A stretch of 39,653 bases of DNA from Knufia peltigerae (GCA_030247855.1 JAPDRN010000206.1:1-39653), one strand, 5' to 3'; shown: positions 30,468 to 39,653, numbered from the stretch's first letter. Translations and numbers: made by a program. The notes: generated by a model not told the origin, from the letters alone.

Positions 30468-32063
30468 TTACCATGTTTTCGTTTTTGATCGCTGTTGTAA
30501 TTTCTCGACATCAGCCTTGACCATTTCCATTTCCCTTTCAATCTCTCCGTAACGTTTTCCAAGTCTAGTCATGACACTACCTCCACCGGCACCGGCGCCA
30601 CCGGAAATGATGTGCTCATCATCATCGACGGAATCGTACTCGCCCACCAGACGTTCCAACTCTTCGATTCGCCTACTGACCTCGGAGTCTTCTCGCTCAA
30701 TCTGGCTCAGTTTTTCTCTTGTGACGGCCTTTTTTGCTTTGGTCGCTTCACCGTTTTGTTCTCGTTTGCGCTCTTCGACCAACAAAAGTCGAAGTTTGAG
30801 GTCCATGGCGCGAGCGACCGTGACAAGGAAGAGGGTTTTGGATTGTGCGTGCCTAGATACAACTCCGTGCTTGGTCACTTCGAGCTTCCGGATCTCGTCG
30901 GCCAACCGGTCACGCTGCAAAGACGTCAGACGGGTGATTGTCTCGGACAAGGTCGAGAGGCGTGGGGAGATTGAGGACCGCAGAAACGCCGAGCGGTCTT
31001 GATTTTGGCGTAGACTCTCTACGAGGGTCTTTTTTGGTTCAGTCGGATTCGTTTGGTGTCGTTGATCTTGATCATGTTCGTTCGTATGAGTGTCGGTGGT
31101 GTTGGACAAACTAATCATCTCACCTAACCCTTGATCAACCTCGACCAGTCTTTGTCCTACCAACTTCGCTACGAAGGGTATGTTTTGTTCAAAGACCTCC
31201 ACGTCTTCAACCAACAAGTCTTGCTCCGCTCGTGATAGCACCGGTACTTTTTCGTCATCAGAATCTCTCGACCCTTGCCACAACACGACGTCCAAGTAGG
31301 ATGTCATGACTAGCAAATTGTCCTTGAATGTGGTTGTATTCATGCACATGTTTGCATTTTGGTTGGTGGATAGTGTATGCGTCTGTGGTTGCGGATGCGT
31401 CGTTCCGCCTCGAGTTGTGTCTTTTTCAGAAACAGTACCGGAATCAGGAATGGGAGCGGAGGTGTTGTCGGCAGAATATGCCACATCTCTCTACAACCGA
31501 ATTTCCAATTTTCATGGTTAGTGAATAGAAACACAAACAAGAACAGAACAAAATATGATCCTCGTTTTCCTTTTTGGATCAAAACAGTGGGAGGGTTCAA
31601 AAGAAGGAAGGATTCAACAAAAATCAGAAACACACAAAAAACTTACCAAAACATCCATCAAAACTTGGATCCTCATCTTTTCCACCCTCGTCTTGTGTAA
31701 TACCTCTTCTAGACTCGGGTCCTGTTTCTTCCGGTTCTTCGTTCCATCATCGTCTCGGTATCCGAACGGTGTTTCTGCTTCCTCAATGTCGTCGTCGTCG
31801 TCAAATCCGATAATGTAGGATGATTGCAATCGAGATCCCTCCTTCGACTTGACACGTCCGTCATCGTCATCTTCTCCGTCTTCGTCTTTTCGCCTCCTCC
31901 TCCTCCTCTCCGCGACTTCTTCTCTCCAAGCCTTGGTCCTCTCCTGATTCAAGGTCTTTCTGGACCCGTCTCGGTCGAGAATCTCTTCTGTCACGTACTT
32001 CCACAACCTTGCGAATACAGGGTTCGCGTCGAGTGAATCTCCGGACAAAGGTGGAATCATCAT
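30468..32063 (-). CDS. HAUS4: HAUS4-like augmin complex subunit, two exons
   Basis: Exon 1 runs 32063-31647 and exon 2 31490-30468, joined by a 156-nt intron (donor GTAAGT; CACTAAC branch; the first AG after the branch is the acceptor, TTGTAG). Total 479 residues. The N-terminus (LDANPVFARLWKYV, then TLNQERTKAWREE) parallels the start of metazoan HAUS4 (NP-F--L, then L--E---AW-E). A later MDLKLRLLLVEER resembles the conserved ILKLRMEEL stretch, and the C-terminus is a coiled coil (YGEIEREMEMVKADVEKLQ). Augmin brings gamma-tubulin to existing spindle microtubules to nucleate branches; an augmin complex is known in Aspergillus. The middle has acidic and Thr/Gln-rich low-complexity loops. Assignment rests on short motifs and overall layout, so another coiled-coil spindle protein is possible. 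Confidence 0.6.
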
Positions 32064-32693
32064 GGTCAGAATCCCATCATCACTACCACTATCCTCTCAA
32101 AATTGTTCTTTCAACTCAATTCAATGTAGAAAATCATCATTTTTTTTTGGAAAAAGTTCGTCGCGTGTGCCTTGGGCAAAAGTACCCGAGTACGGAATGA
32201 TGCTTTTGTATCGATAACGTATGGACAGCCTTTTTGCTGCTTTGCATTGGAAGACGAAGAAGCACAGAGTTGGGAAACACGTACGGGGTACGGAGTACGT
32301 ACTACATACCTGGGTACGTCGGAGTATCAGAAAATTACGGTCAAACATTCACGTTTCTCCTGGTCAGTTAATCGCTACAGGATTTGTTTACATCGCGCGG
32401 GGGAGTTTGGGAATGCCACCTACTTGTACCTACAAGACAAACCTACCCAGTTCCCATCATAAAGAAGTCAAGGATGTTGTAATGGCTATCCAAATCACCG
32501 TTTGCTGCTATCCAAATAAAACTACTCTGTGGCGTGCTACCAAGATGCTGATAGATGTCTTCGTACTCCGTATAAAACCAACCAGGGGTTCGCTATCAAA
32601 CATATAGTACCTACGCCGTTGTTTTCCAAGCACAGATCTTCCAAAAAGAAAAAGAAAGATACCCATCTCCATCCCAATCATTCCAACCACCAC
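32064..32693. other. HAUS4 promoter / EXO70 downstream region
   Basis: 630 bases. TACTCCGTA motifs lie at 32289 (reverse orientation) and 32564, and GTACGGGGTACGG forms a local repeat. Nothing else is recognised. Confidence 0.5.
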
Positions 32694-34607
32694 CTATAAA
32701 GTAGCCAACATGCCGCTCAACTCGCCCTTGCTGTATTTGACGACCTTGCCCTTGCCCTTGTCGACCTCGTGGTATCGGTCCCAGAACCGGGCGTAGAGAG
32801 GCTCGATCAACGCGGTGATCTCGCGACTGATGTAGCTCCGCACCTCATTCTCCATGTGCAGGCCCTTGTGCCTGACGACGAGCTCGTCGAAGCTCGTGTT
32901 GAACACCTTGAACTTCTCCTTGATCTTGTCCTTGTCCTTGCTGCCGAGGGATTTGATGATGCTCGTGCTGTCGATGGCCTGGCCCGGCCCCTGACCGGAC
33001 ATGGGCCTCGACCCGGACGTGTGGATCGTGTCGAAGAGGTGCATGCTCGCCTCGCGCCACGACGTCATGTACAGTTCGGTCGCGCGCTTGCGGAACTTCT
33101 CCAGGCGCTCATTGTGTGGGCTGATGCCGATGTACCGCGCAAGATCGGGGGACGATTGAACGGCGCGCGCGAGCACGGCCGCGGAATTGAGTTGGAAGAT
33201 GCCCTGCATGGACTTTTTGGGGTGGATGGTCTGGGAGCGCGTGTTGAGTGTCCCGAGAAGGGTGTCGACGAGGTCGAGGAGATAGTGGCTCAGGAGGTTG
33301 GGGTTCTCGGCCGACGGGGTGAGTTCCAGGTTCAGGCTCGACTGGGATGCGAGGCCCGCGGAGGACGAAGGGCCCTTCCAGTTCCCGTCACCGATGGATG
33401 ACAGCAGGACGAGTAAGGGGCGGTCGAAGTTTGCGAGGGTTTGTAGCCGCTTAGCACTTTCGGACACGAGAGGAATGGTATTGCCGTCAGGTGGGAGGGT
33501 GGATACGGTCTCTGCCTGTCGTCGGGTCTGGGTGAGTAGGTCACTGAACGAGGACCGCGCTGTTTCGCGGAGCGGTCGGAGAGCGTCGGCGAATTGTGAA
33601 CGGAGCTGGCCTGTTCGAGAGTCCAGCCGGTAGCTGAGGGGTGTGACGAGATCGAGGATTTCGTAGGCGAGGAAGCAGTCTGTTAGGAGGCGAGATTTGA
33701 TGAAACTGTTCAGCTCGGATAGAGTCCGGGCAAAAGTGGATAGAGCCTTGGAGCAAGTCATGCCAAAGACGCGGCCACCATCGTTGCGGAAAATGCGTGA
33801 TGTATTCTCAGCTTCGGCAAGAAACATGCTCTCAAGAGCTTTGGCGTACGCTCCGACGCCGCTTGAACCTTCTCGATAGATCGTTGTGTCAGTGTTGCGG
33901 CGCTTCGAGGTGCTGATCGAAGCCATGGACAGGTTTTGAAGACTATTGTTTATATAGTCTCCTCGAATCTCCGCGTACATGCGGGCTGCGACATCGTCAT
34001 CGCGTTGTCCCAGCCTGGCTGAATGTGCTCCCGCCGAGGCAATGGCCATGGATATCTGACCCAGGGTCTGCGCCTTGTCCTGAGCTACTGATGGAAATGG
34101 AATTTGCTTCGTGATGAAATGAAGAGGTTCGATACTGTTGGCATCTTCTTGTAACATCTTCCGATACAAGTCGTTCAGCTGGTTGACGCCCGTCAGCAGT
34201 AAATTATGAAACTCTGAAATCGCTTGTTGGTTCGACCGTAATCCCGAAGAGTTGAGATCAGTTAATGCCTTGTCGACTCGCTTCAGTGCTGCCAGATACT
34301 GTGGCAGTCCAGCACTCTTCGGACCTTGTCGGATGATGTTTTCCTCCCGACCACGGGCATCTAGAGGTTGGCGAAGTTTCTCGATGGCTTCATTAACTCT
34401 ATCGATATTTCGGCTCGTAACCTGAAGCTGTTTAGTATTGCCGTATATAGGTCCGATTGCATCGTTGACAATCTGTCCACTGGCATCTAGTCGAGCCAGA
34501 CTTGCGGCGATTTTCTTGGTGAGGTCTTTCGTTTTGCCCAGGGAAGCAAGCAGGACTTCCACTTCTGCGCTCTCTTCCGCGAAAGCAGCATTCCTTTGCG
34601 CGACCAT
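32694..34607 (-). CDS. EXO70: Exocyst complex component Exo70
   Basis: 637 residues in one exon. Exo70 is the exocyst subunit that binds PI(4,5)P2 and Rho GTPases at the plasma membrane and helps tether secretory vesicles at hyphal tips. The N-terminus has the coiled-coil region (LLASLGKTKDLTKKIAASL) and the rod continues as helical repeats. Recognisable stretches include IGPIYGNTKQLQVTSRNIDR, FHNLLLTGVNQLNDLYRKML, and the C-terminal KFKVFNTSFDELVVRHKGLH, EVRSYISREITALIEPLYARF and WDRYHEVDKGKGKVVKYSKG. The basic GKGKVVKYSKGEL end fits membrane binding. Length agrees with fungal Exo70. The ATG at 34607 directly precedes VAQRNAAFAEESAEVE, an expected N-terminus. It is divergent from the phospholipase gene. 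Confidence 0.95.
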   Translation of the reverse strand: MVAQRNAAFAEESAEVEVLLASLGKTKDLTKKIAASLARLDASGQIVNDAIGPIYGNTKQLQVTSRNIDRVNEAIEKLRQPLDARGREENIIRQGPKSAGLPQYLAALKRVDKALTDLNSSGLRSNQQAISEFHNLLLTGVNQLNDLYRKMLQEDANSIEPLHFITKQIPFPSVAQDKAQTLGQISMAIASAGAHSARLGQRDDDVAARMYAEIRGDYINNSLQNLSMASISTSKRRNTDTTIYREGSSGVGAYAKALESMFLAEAENTSRIFRNDGGRVFGMTCSKALSTFARTLSELNSFIKSRLLTDCFLAYEILDLVTPLSYRLDSRTGQLRSQFADALRPLRETARSSFSDLLTQTRRQAETVSTLPPDGNTIPLVSESAKRLQTLANFDRPLLVLLSSIGDGNWKGPSSSAGLASQSSLNLELTPSAENPNLLSHYLLDLVDTLLGTLNTRSQTIHPKKSMQGIFQLNSAAVLARAVQSSPDLARYIGISPHNERLEKFRKRATELYMTSWREASMHLFDTIHTSGSRPMSGQGPGQAIDSTSIIKSLGSKDKDKIKEKFKVFNTSFDELVVRHKGLHMENEVRSYISREITALIEPLYARFWDRYHEVDKGKGKVVKYSKGELSGMLATL

Positions 34608-35117
34608 GCTGACTGTCTAAGAAGCCAATAATCACCAAAAAGTCTTGATATCCTGAGATGCGGATGTGAACAAGCCTCACATCAAGATGAAGAGGGGGGT
34701 GGCATAGATTCAGGCGTCCGTGTCAGCGGTCGCCACGCGAGACGCCGTGAAATACGGATGTCGATAAGCACCTATAGTGAGGACATGAAAAAGCGAGGAG
34801 AAGTATAAAGATATGAGGCACGAAGGGATCAAGAATATGGATAATGAGTGTTATAAATTCATACAAAGTGCTTCCTACAGTCCGTATCTCTTACGAACGT
34901 GTTTCACACCTCGAAGATGCCCAGTCAGTCTAGTCCATTCCTGGCTTAGTCAGGAACCGCCTGCGGTCGGATGATTCCGCGACGTCATATTGACGCTCAA
35001 CAAAAAAAAAGGCTATCGAAGACGCACTGCGAAACAGGCGGCGACAAGCTTGTCTCTTTCTTTTAGCATGGAAGTTGATATTTGTTAGAGCAACATAGCT
35101 CCAGCGCTCTCGTAGCT
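34608..35117. promoter_or_regulatory. Divergent EXO70 / phospholipase promoter region
   Basis: 510 bases between divergent start codons. A short upstream frame (35068-35088) precedes the phospholipase ATG. An A-run lies at 35002-35010. No clear operator is recognised. Confidence 0.45.
35068..35088 (+). promoter_or_regulatory. Short upstream ORF before the phospholipase gene
   Basis: ATG GAA GTT GAT ATT TGT TAG, six codons, ends 29 bases before the main ATG at 35118. It would be translated first if the transcript begins above it, and could dampen expression. Confidence 0.4.
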
Positions 35118-37580
35118 ATGAGCGCTGCGAGGATCTTGAGTTCCCGCCACTTTCGCTACACTGCTCTTGCAGCTGCAACGTACGCTGGATGCCATTGCGC
35201 AACTCGACGAACATGTGTCGCCAAACTCGACAGCGCTCCTCGACCAAGCCTTCCCCACGATGCCCACCTAGTCGCATATGGCCAGCGTATTCAAAGCCAT
35301 TTTCCTCACGAAGACCCTAAAAATGCAACGAAACGAGGAGACGCCGAAGTCATTGGGAAGACTAATGATCAAGACCAATACGCTCCCGGCTTTGAAGACG
35401 ATGACCACAACTCTTGGTCTGCCTTCTCCCGGAACTTCAACAATGTTAGAGAAGGAATCACAGGGATAGAATGGAGTGCTTTGGGCGACAAGATTACTGA
35501 TTTTGTCATTCCGACCTGGGCAAAAGGCCTCCCGGACGCTATTCAGAAGTTACAAGCTGAATTGTCAATGCTGCCGGGCTCATTGGCTGATGAGATTTGG
35601 CAAGAGGCGCATGATCCATCAATCAACCCTGAGATACTATGGAACGCAACCGTACGGGTGGGCGATACTCTCGGCAAAGATGAACTTGACTTTCGTCGCA
35701 AGAGGAAACAACACGTCGTGAAAGCGTTAGCTAAGTACTTGGATATCAACGAGAAGGACATACACCCTGACGATGTACCAACTATCGCCATGTGTGGTAG
35801 TGGCGGTGGTCTGCGTGCAATGGTTGCAGGGACGAGCAGCTATCTATCCGCCCAAGAGGTGGGCCTGTTTGATTGTGTGACTTACACCGCTGGTGTCAGT
35901 GGTAGTTGCTGGCTACAAACCCTGTTCTATTCGTCTCTTGGGAAGCAAGACCACAGAGCCATACTAAAGCACCTAAAGTCAAGGTTAGGCACACATATCG
36001 CATTTCCTCCGCCAGCTTTGAAACTTGTCACGAGCGCCCCCACAAACAAATACATCCTCAGTGGCTTCGTCGAAAAGCTCAAGGGCGATCCCGGCGCATC
36101 GTTTGGCCTGGTCGACATTTACAGTCTACTTCTTGCAGCTCGCCTTATGATCCCTCATGGTGATCTTGACGTACACGACTACGACTTGAAGCTCTCAAAT
36201 CAGCGGGCGTACCTCGAACATGGCCAATACCCAATGCCTATCTATACTGCAGTTAGACACGAAATACCCGTAGATGAGGAAGAAAGAGAACAAGCCAAAG
36301 ATAATCTAGCTTTGAAACAGACATTACAGGAAAAAGCTCGAAAAGAAGCTTGGTTTCAGTGGATAGAAATGCATCCCTGGGAGATCTGGTGCGAAGAGTT
36401 TGGAGCTGGTATTCCCACTTGGAGTTTGGGTCGGCCTTTCAATGAAGGGAGAAATCAGATCCTGGACACAGGTATTGCCTTGCCAGAAATCCGGCAAAGT
36501 CTTCTCCTTGGTATCTGGGGATCCGCATTTTGCGCGACACTTTCGCATTATTACAAAGAGATCAAGCCCGCGATGGCCGGCATAGTCGGATTCGGAGGCC
36601 TAGACGGCCTGATAGAGGAGAAGAACGACGACTTGATCAAGATACATCCCATCGAACCAGCCACTGTCCCCAACTATGTTTTTGGCATGAAGGATAAGTT
36701 ACCGTCTACTTGTCCCGAATCCGTCTTCAAGAGTGACCATCTTCAACTCATGGATGCAGGAATGAGCAATAACCTTCCAATATACCCCCTCCTACGACCA
36801 GGACGAGACGTCGATATTCTCATCGCTTTCGATGCTTCGGCGGACATCCAAAAAGAAAACTGGCTGTCTGTTGTCGACGGTTACGCCAAACAGCGAGGCA
36901 TCAAAGGATGGCCGGTTGGCGCTGGCTGGCCGAGTACCATGAGCAAACCCAAGGAGAACGCCGAAGCACTCGCCAAGGCACAAGCGAGTTCGTCGCAAGA
37001 GGCCGCCACCAAACTCGCAGCAGCCAGAGAAGAGGACCGCCAGGAGAGAGTTGAGATTCAAGAGAACAAGACACAAGCCAAGAACAAGAAAGAGAGCGGG
37101 GGAGATGTTCCCGAGAGCCCTACGACGGGCAAAGAGGCCGACGCAACTGCCACCGAGCTCGGCGCCTGCAACGTCTGGGTTGGGACCAAGTCAGAACGTA
37201 CGTCCGACCAAGAACCACCACCATCCAAACGTCTAGCGTGGGACAGTACGGACGACAGCACCTTCCACCTCATGCATCCGGAAGCTGGCATTGCCGTTGT
37301 GTATTTCCCCTTGCTGCCGAATGACAAGGTGGCGGGCGTCGACCCCGACACGAGCGAATACATGAGTACATGGAACTTCATCTACACACCCGAGCAGATT
37401 GACAATGTCGTGCGTCTGGCCAGGGCAAATTTCGAGGAGGGAAAGGATGCGACAAAGAGGACTGTAAGAGCCGTGTATGAGCGCAAGAAGAAGCAGCGCA
37501 TAGAGAGGGAGGCCTCGGCCAAAAGGAAACAATGGAAGAGGCTGGTGAGGAAGGAAAATGATCATTTTGGTACGAGTTGA
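35118..37580 (+). CDS. cPLA2-type (lysophospholipase/group IV) phospholipase, possibly mitochondrial
   Basis: 820 residues in one exon. The start is ATG at 35118, because upstream codons in this frame include no ATG. The domain hydrolyses acyl esters of phospholipids with a Ser-Asp dyad: oxyanion motif CGSGGGLRAM (about 226-235), nucleophile Ser in TAGVSGSCW (about S261), and catalytic Asp in LMDAGMSNNLPIYPL (about D546). This is the cPLA2/PLA2c family layout rather than patatin. No C2 domain is visible. The N-terminus (MSAARILSSRHFRYTALAA) is Arg-rich without acidic residues and is a likely mitochondrial presequence. Aspergillus homologues of this family are reported in mitochondria. The C-terminal about 60 residues are Lys/Arg/Glu-rich helix, and a disordered acidic insertion lies before it (about 640-700). 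Likely role: membrane phospholipid remodelling. Confidence 0.9.
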   Translation: MSAARILSSRHFRYTALAAATYAGCHCATRRTCVAKLDSAPRPSLPHDAHLVAYGQRIQSHFPHEDPKNATKRGDAEVIGKTNDQDQYAPGFEDDDHNSWSAFSRNFNNVREGITGIEWSALGDKITDFVIPTWAKGLPDAIQKLQAELSMLPGSLADEIWQEAHDPSINPEILWNATVRVGDTLGKDELDFRRKRKQHVVKALAKYLDINEKDIHPDDVPTIAMCGSGGGLRAMVAGTSSYLSAQEVGLFDCVTYTAGVSGSCWLQTLFYSSLGKQDHRAILKHLKSRLGTHIAFPPPALKLVTSAPTNKYILSGFVEKLKGDPGASFGLVDIYSLLLAARLMIPHGDLDVHDYDLKLSNQRAYLEHGQYPMPIYTAVRHEIPVDEEEREQAKDNLALKQTLQEKARKEAWFQWIEMHPWEIWCEEFGAGIPTWSLGRPFNEGRNQILDTGIALPEIRQSLLLGIWGSAFCATLSHYYKEIKPAMAGIVGFGGLDGLIEEKNDDLIKIHPIEPATVPNYVFGMKDKLPSTCPESVFKSDHLQLMDAGMSNNLPIYPLLRPGRDVDILIAFDASADIQKENWLSVVDGYAKQRGIKGWPVGAGWPSTMSKPKENAEALAKAQASSSQEAATKLAAAREEDRQERVEIQENKTQAKNKKESGGDVPESPTTGKEADATATELGACNVWVGTKSERTSDQEPPPSKRLAWDSTDDSTFHLMHPEAGIAVVYFPLLPNDKVAGVDPDTSEYMSTWNFIYTPEQIDNVVRLARANFEEGKDATKRTVRAVYERKKKQRIEREASAKRKQWKRLVRKENDHFGTS

Positions 37581-37998
37581 ACCACAATCAGTAAGCAAAT
37601 GACAGAGGCGTCGTTGGAGGTTCCGTCCTTCACATAGACAGGTGTCATATCAAGATGATCAGGATGTGTCTATCTTTGATACGTCAAATGCAACATCATG
37701 ACTTGACGCTGGTTATAGGATCAATTTGATCTCGGGGTATATGTAATATGTATTCATCTCATAAATTTGCACGTTGAGTGCAGTTCCCACCCAACAACAT
37801 TTCGTAAAGGTGCCTCGGGTTTCACCCATTCTCCCCCCCTCAGTGTTGAATTCTTCCATGGGTATATATATGCAGTTTTTCATTTTCGTGAATTTGAAAC
37901 AATTTACTTTTGTTGATAAAAACCAAAGGTCCAGACAAGACAGCGCGCCGCCGCCGCCGCCGTCGTCGTCATCGTCATCGTCATCGTCGCCGTTGTTC
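37581..37998. other. Convergent intergenic region with trinucleotide repeat
   Basis: About 420 bases between the 3' ends of the phospholipase and methionine-synthase-like genes. Near its right end is the GCC/GTC/ATC trinucleotide repeat (37947-37992). The rest is AT-rich with no gene seen. Confidence 0.5.
37947..37992. repeat. Trinucleotide repeat (GCC)n(GTC)n(ATC/GTC)n
   Basis: Imperfect GCC, GTC and ATC triplets begin six bases beyond the stop codon of the minus-strand methionine-synthase-like gene. In a shifted frame it would encode Asp and Gly runs. Confidence 0.85.
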
Positions 37999-39271
37999 TC
38001 ATGGCTCACCCGGCCAGATCTTGTCGGCGATGCTCCTCACGAGCTTCAACTTGGCGATCATGTCGTCGTGCTTGACGGCGTTCCCGCTGGAGTGGCTGGC
38101 GAAGCCGCACTGGGGGCTCACACCGCAGCGGTTGAGGGCCTCCTTTTCACTCTCGCCGGTCCCCTTCGCGATCCACTTGGCGGCCTCCTTGACCCGGGCC
38201 ACCATCTCGCCTTCGTCCTCCATCTTGGGGAACTTGCTCGTCACCACGCCGAGGATGACGTTCTTGTTCTTGGGCAGGTGCTGGAGCGGCTCGAACCCTC
38301 CGGCCCGCGGCGTGTCGTATTCCAGGTAGTACGTGTGCATGTTGAGTTTCTGGAACAGCATGGTCGCGATCCGGTCGTACCCGCCCTCGCTAAAGTGTCG
38401 AGAGTTGACAAAGTTGCCCCGGCACAGATGGACACCCACGTGCATGTCGGAAGGGATCTCGGAGACGCAGGCGTTGTAGAGGTCAATGTACTTCACCAAG
38501 AGGTCGTCGGTCGAGTAGGTGTTGAGGGGGTCCTTGTTCCAACCTTCTATCATGGCTTCGGAGCAGAAATCTATTGCGACCCCAATCATGTTAGCACATT
38601 TCTCCCACCGCTTTACCGCAGATGTCGTACGTACAAGCCAAGTTTGGATCGTCGAATTGGACATTTCTCAATCCGTGATCGTACAAAATCTTCAGTTCAT
38701 CTTGATAGGCCTTGGCCACGTCCGCAAAGTATTCGTCGTCGTTCTTGTAGACGTCCTTCGGGTACGCCTTGCCCTCCTTGTACCGCAGGTGGTACCAGTT
38801 CGGGGCGGCCAGGGTCAACTTGAGGTCCTTCCGCTTGCCCTCGGGCACCAGGCTCTTGAGGTAGTCGAACTGCGCCGTGTACGTGCTCCCCTTGTGCTTG
38901 ATCTTGCCCGTGCACAGGACCGTCTCGCCCGGCTTGTACCCTGCCTCGGTGAAGGCCGCGATGTCGGGGATGTACATGCGGAAGAGCTCCGGGTCGGGCT
39001 CGTCGATCTCCTTCATGCCCTCCAGCCCGGGCCAGAAGGAACCCCAGAACATGTGCCGGCGGTACTCGCCGTCGGTGATGGCGTGGTAGCCCAGGTCGAG
39101 CTGCGCCTTCACGATGTCCTTGACGTCCTGGTCTTCGATCTTTTGCAGGGCCTCGGCGCTTCCCTTGCCCGCCTCCCACGCGTGGCGAGCATTGAGGAGC
39201 TTGTCCGTCCGGAGGAGCGAGCCAAGGTGCTCGGCACGAAAGGGAGGGTTACGGTGCAGTGAGGCAGGCAT
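37999..39271 (-). CDS. Cobalamin-independent methionine synthase (MetE) C-terminal-like protein, two exons
   Basis: Exon 1 runs 39271-38635 and exon 2 38570-37999, joined by a 64-nt intron (donor GTACGT, GCTAAC branch, TAG acceptor). The junction gives DPNLA|YFCSEAM, a conserved stretch in the family. Total 402 residues, about half the length of full MetE (about 760), so it holds only the C-terminal catalytic barrel. Zinc-ligand motifs are present: HLC (His260, Cys262), a Glu in YYLEYDT (about 296) and Cys in SPQCGFAS (about 367). The N-terminus RAEHLGSLLR and AITDGEYRR are family hallmarks of the short paralogue group found in fungi and bacteria. These move methyl groups or act on related thiol substrates; the exact substrate is unknown. 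It is probably cytosolic. The start ATG is the first in frame. Confidence 0.9.
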
Positions 39272-39543
39272 GGTTGTTTTTTGTTTTCCTCTTTCGAGAT
39301 GGATGTTTTCTGCTTTTGTTCAGAAGAACTTGGAAGACTTGGACGAAGAATGGGACAAGACCGAATTTCTAGTATTACCTACTGAGAGGTTTCAAACTGC
39401 GAACAGACTGCTTTGTTTACCCCGCTATTCAAATTGTGCGGCGTCCAGCCCATCAACTCCTCAACTCCACACTGTACTCCGTGTATCTCAATTCTCCAAA
39501 AGAAGCCCCATCGTGTCATCGATAAGGCCAGCCGGCCCATGAT
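39272..39543. promoter_or_regulatory. Upstream region of the MetE-like gene
   Basis: 272 bases. It has a one-base variant of the 9-mer (TACTCCGTG, about 39475) and C/T-rich leader sequence. No specific site is recognised. Confidence 0.4.
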
Positions 39544-39653
39544 GGCGATAGGTATTACGCATAACCACCTCTGCATTACGCACAAGGCTATACTTCTCAC
39601 CGAGTTACCCCTAATTGTAATACTTTATTAATAGTCATTATTACCGTCCTTAT
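39544..39653. repeat. Right terminal repeat, inverted relative to the left end
   Basis: 39544-39561 and 39583-39592 together match the reverse complement of 113-140. Between them a 21-base insertion duplicates ATTACGCA (39554-39561 and 39575-39582). The final 22 bases resemble the reverse complement of the first 22 (17 matches). Confidence 0.6.

Noticed and set aside
32769..33401. 210-codon frame antisense to EXO70
   Set aside because: A shadow of high-GC coding sequence, without any domain.
37774..38823. 349-codon frame antisense to the MetE-like gene
   Set aside because: It overlaps conserved, intron-verified coding sequence on the other strand; composition is typical of an antisense shadow.
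1..39653. The whole window as one giant transposable element (Starship-like) bounded by inverted repeats
   Set aside because: No tyrosine recombinase or other mobilisation gene is seen, and the cargo includes essential housekeeping genes (TSR1, EXO70, BDF1).
1..39653. CRISPR array, riboswitch or bacterial-type operon
   Set aside because: No spaced direct repeats, and the gene structure is clearly eukaryotic.

Overview
The window is nuclear DNA from a filamentous ascomycete (Pezizomycotina). Genes are spaced at a few per 10 kb and are intron-poor. Introns are 40-160 nt with GTRNGT-type donors and CTNAC-type branch points. The content also fits: a HET-domain gene, a HeLo-domain gene, a divergent augmin HAUS4 subunit, Tsr1, Exo70 and a BET protein. 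A Eurotiomycetes-like lineage is my guess; the sequence does not prove it.

Layout. 1-4.2 kb: a gene-poor left end with a terminal repeat, one orphan exon-like reading frame and a long promoter/leader. 4.2-7.3 kb: a BET double-bromodomain gene (BDF1 type). 8.9-11.0 kb: a membrane-anchored nucleotide pyrophosphatase/phosphodiesterase (minus strand). 11.7-27.0 kb: an accessory block holding a flavin monooxygenase, a HET-domain protein, a large unrecognised membrane protein, a four-exon cysteine-rich GPI-type secreted protein, an ankyrin protein, a protein kinase and a HeLo-pseudokinase protein. 27.4-39.3 kb: conserved genes again, namely TSR1 (ribosome assembly), a HAUS4-like augmin subunit, EXO70 (exocytosis), a cPLA2-type phospholipase, and a MetE-C-like methyltransferase paralogue.

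The most interesting part is 21.1-27.0 kb. A kinase with intact catalytic residues and an ankyrin reading frame lie head to tail. Two in-phase candidate introns would join them into one 1,222-residue kinase-ankyrin protein. Divergently, across a 232-bp shared promoter, sits a protein with an N-terminal HeLo (cell-death) domain and a C-terminal kinase fold that has lost its catalytic motifs. The arrangement of an active kinase with a sensor-like repeat array beside a helical-bundle pseudokinase effector resembles the animal RIPK-MLKL necroptosis pair. It is a candidate fungal regulated-cell-death module. The neighbouring HET gene supports an allorecognition or immunity setting. Function is inferred from domains and arrangement only.

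The two window ends carry related inverted sequences (a 28-bp block, split by a 21-bp insertion on the right, plus similar 22-bp tips). The window is therefore probably bounded by copies of a dispersed repeat. The 9-mer TACTCCGTA, on either strand, occurs at least 12 times and only outside the genes called here.
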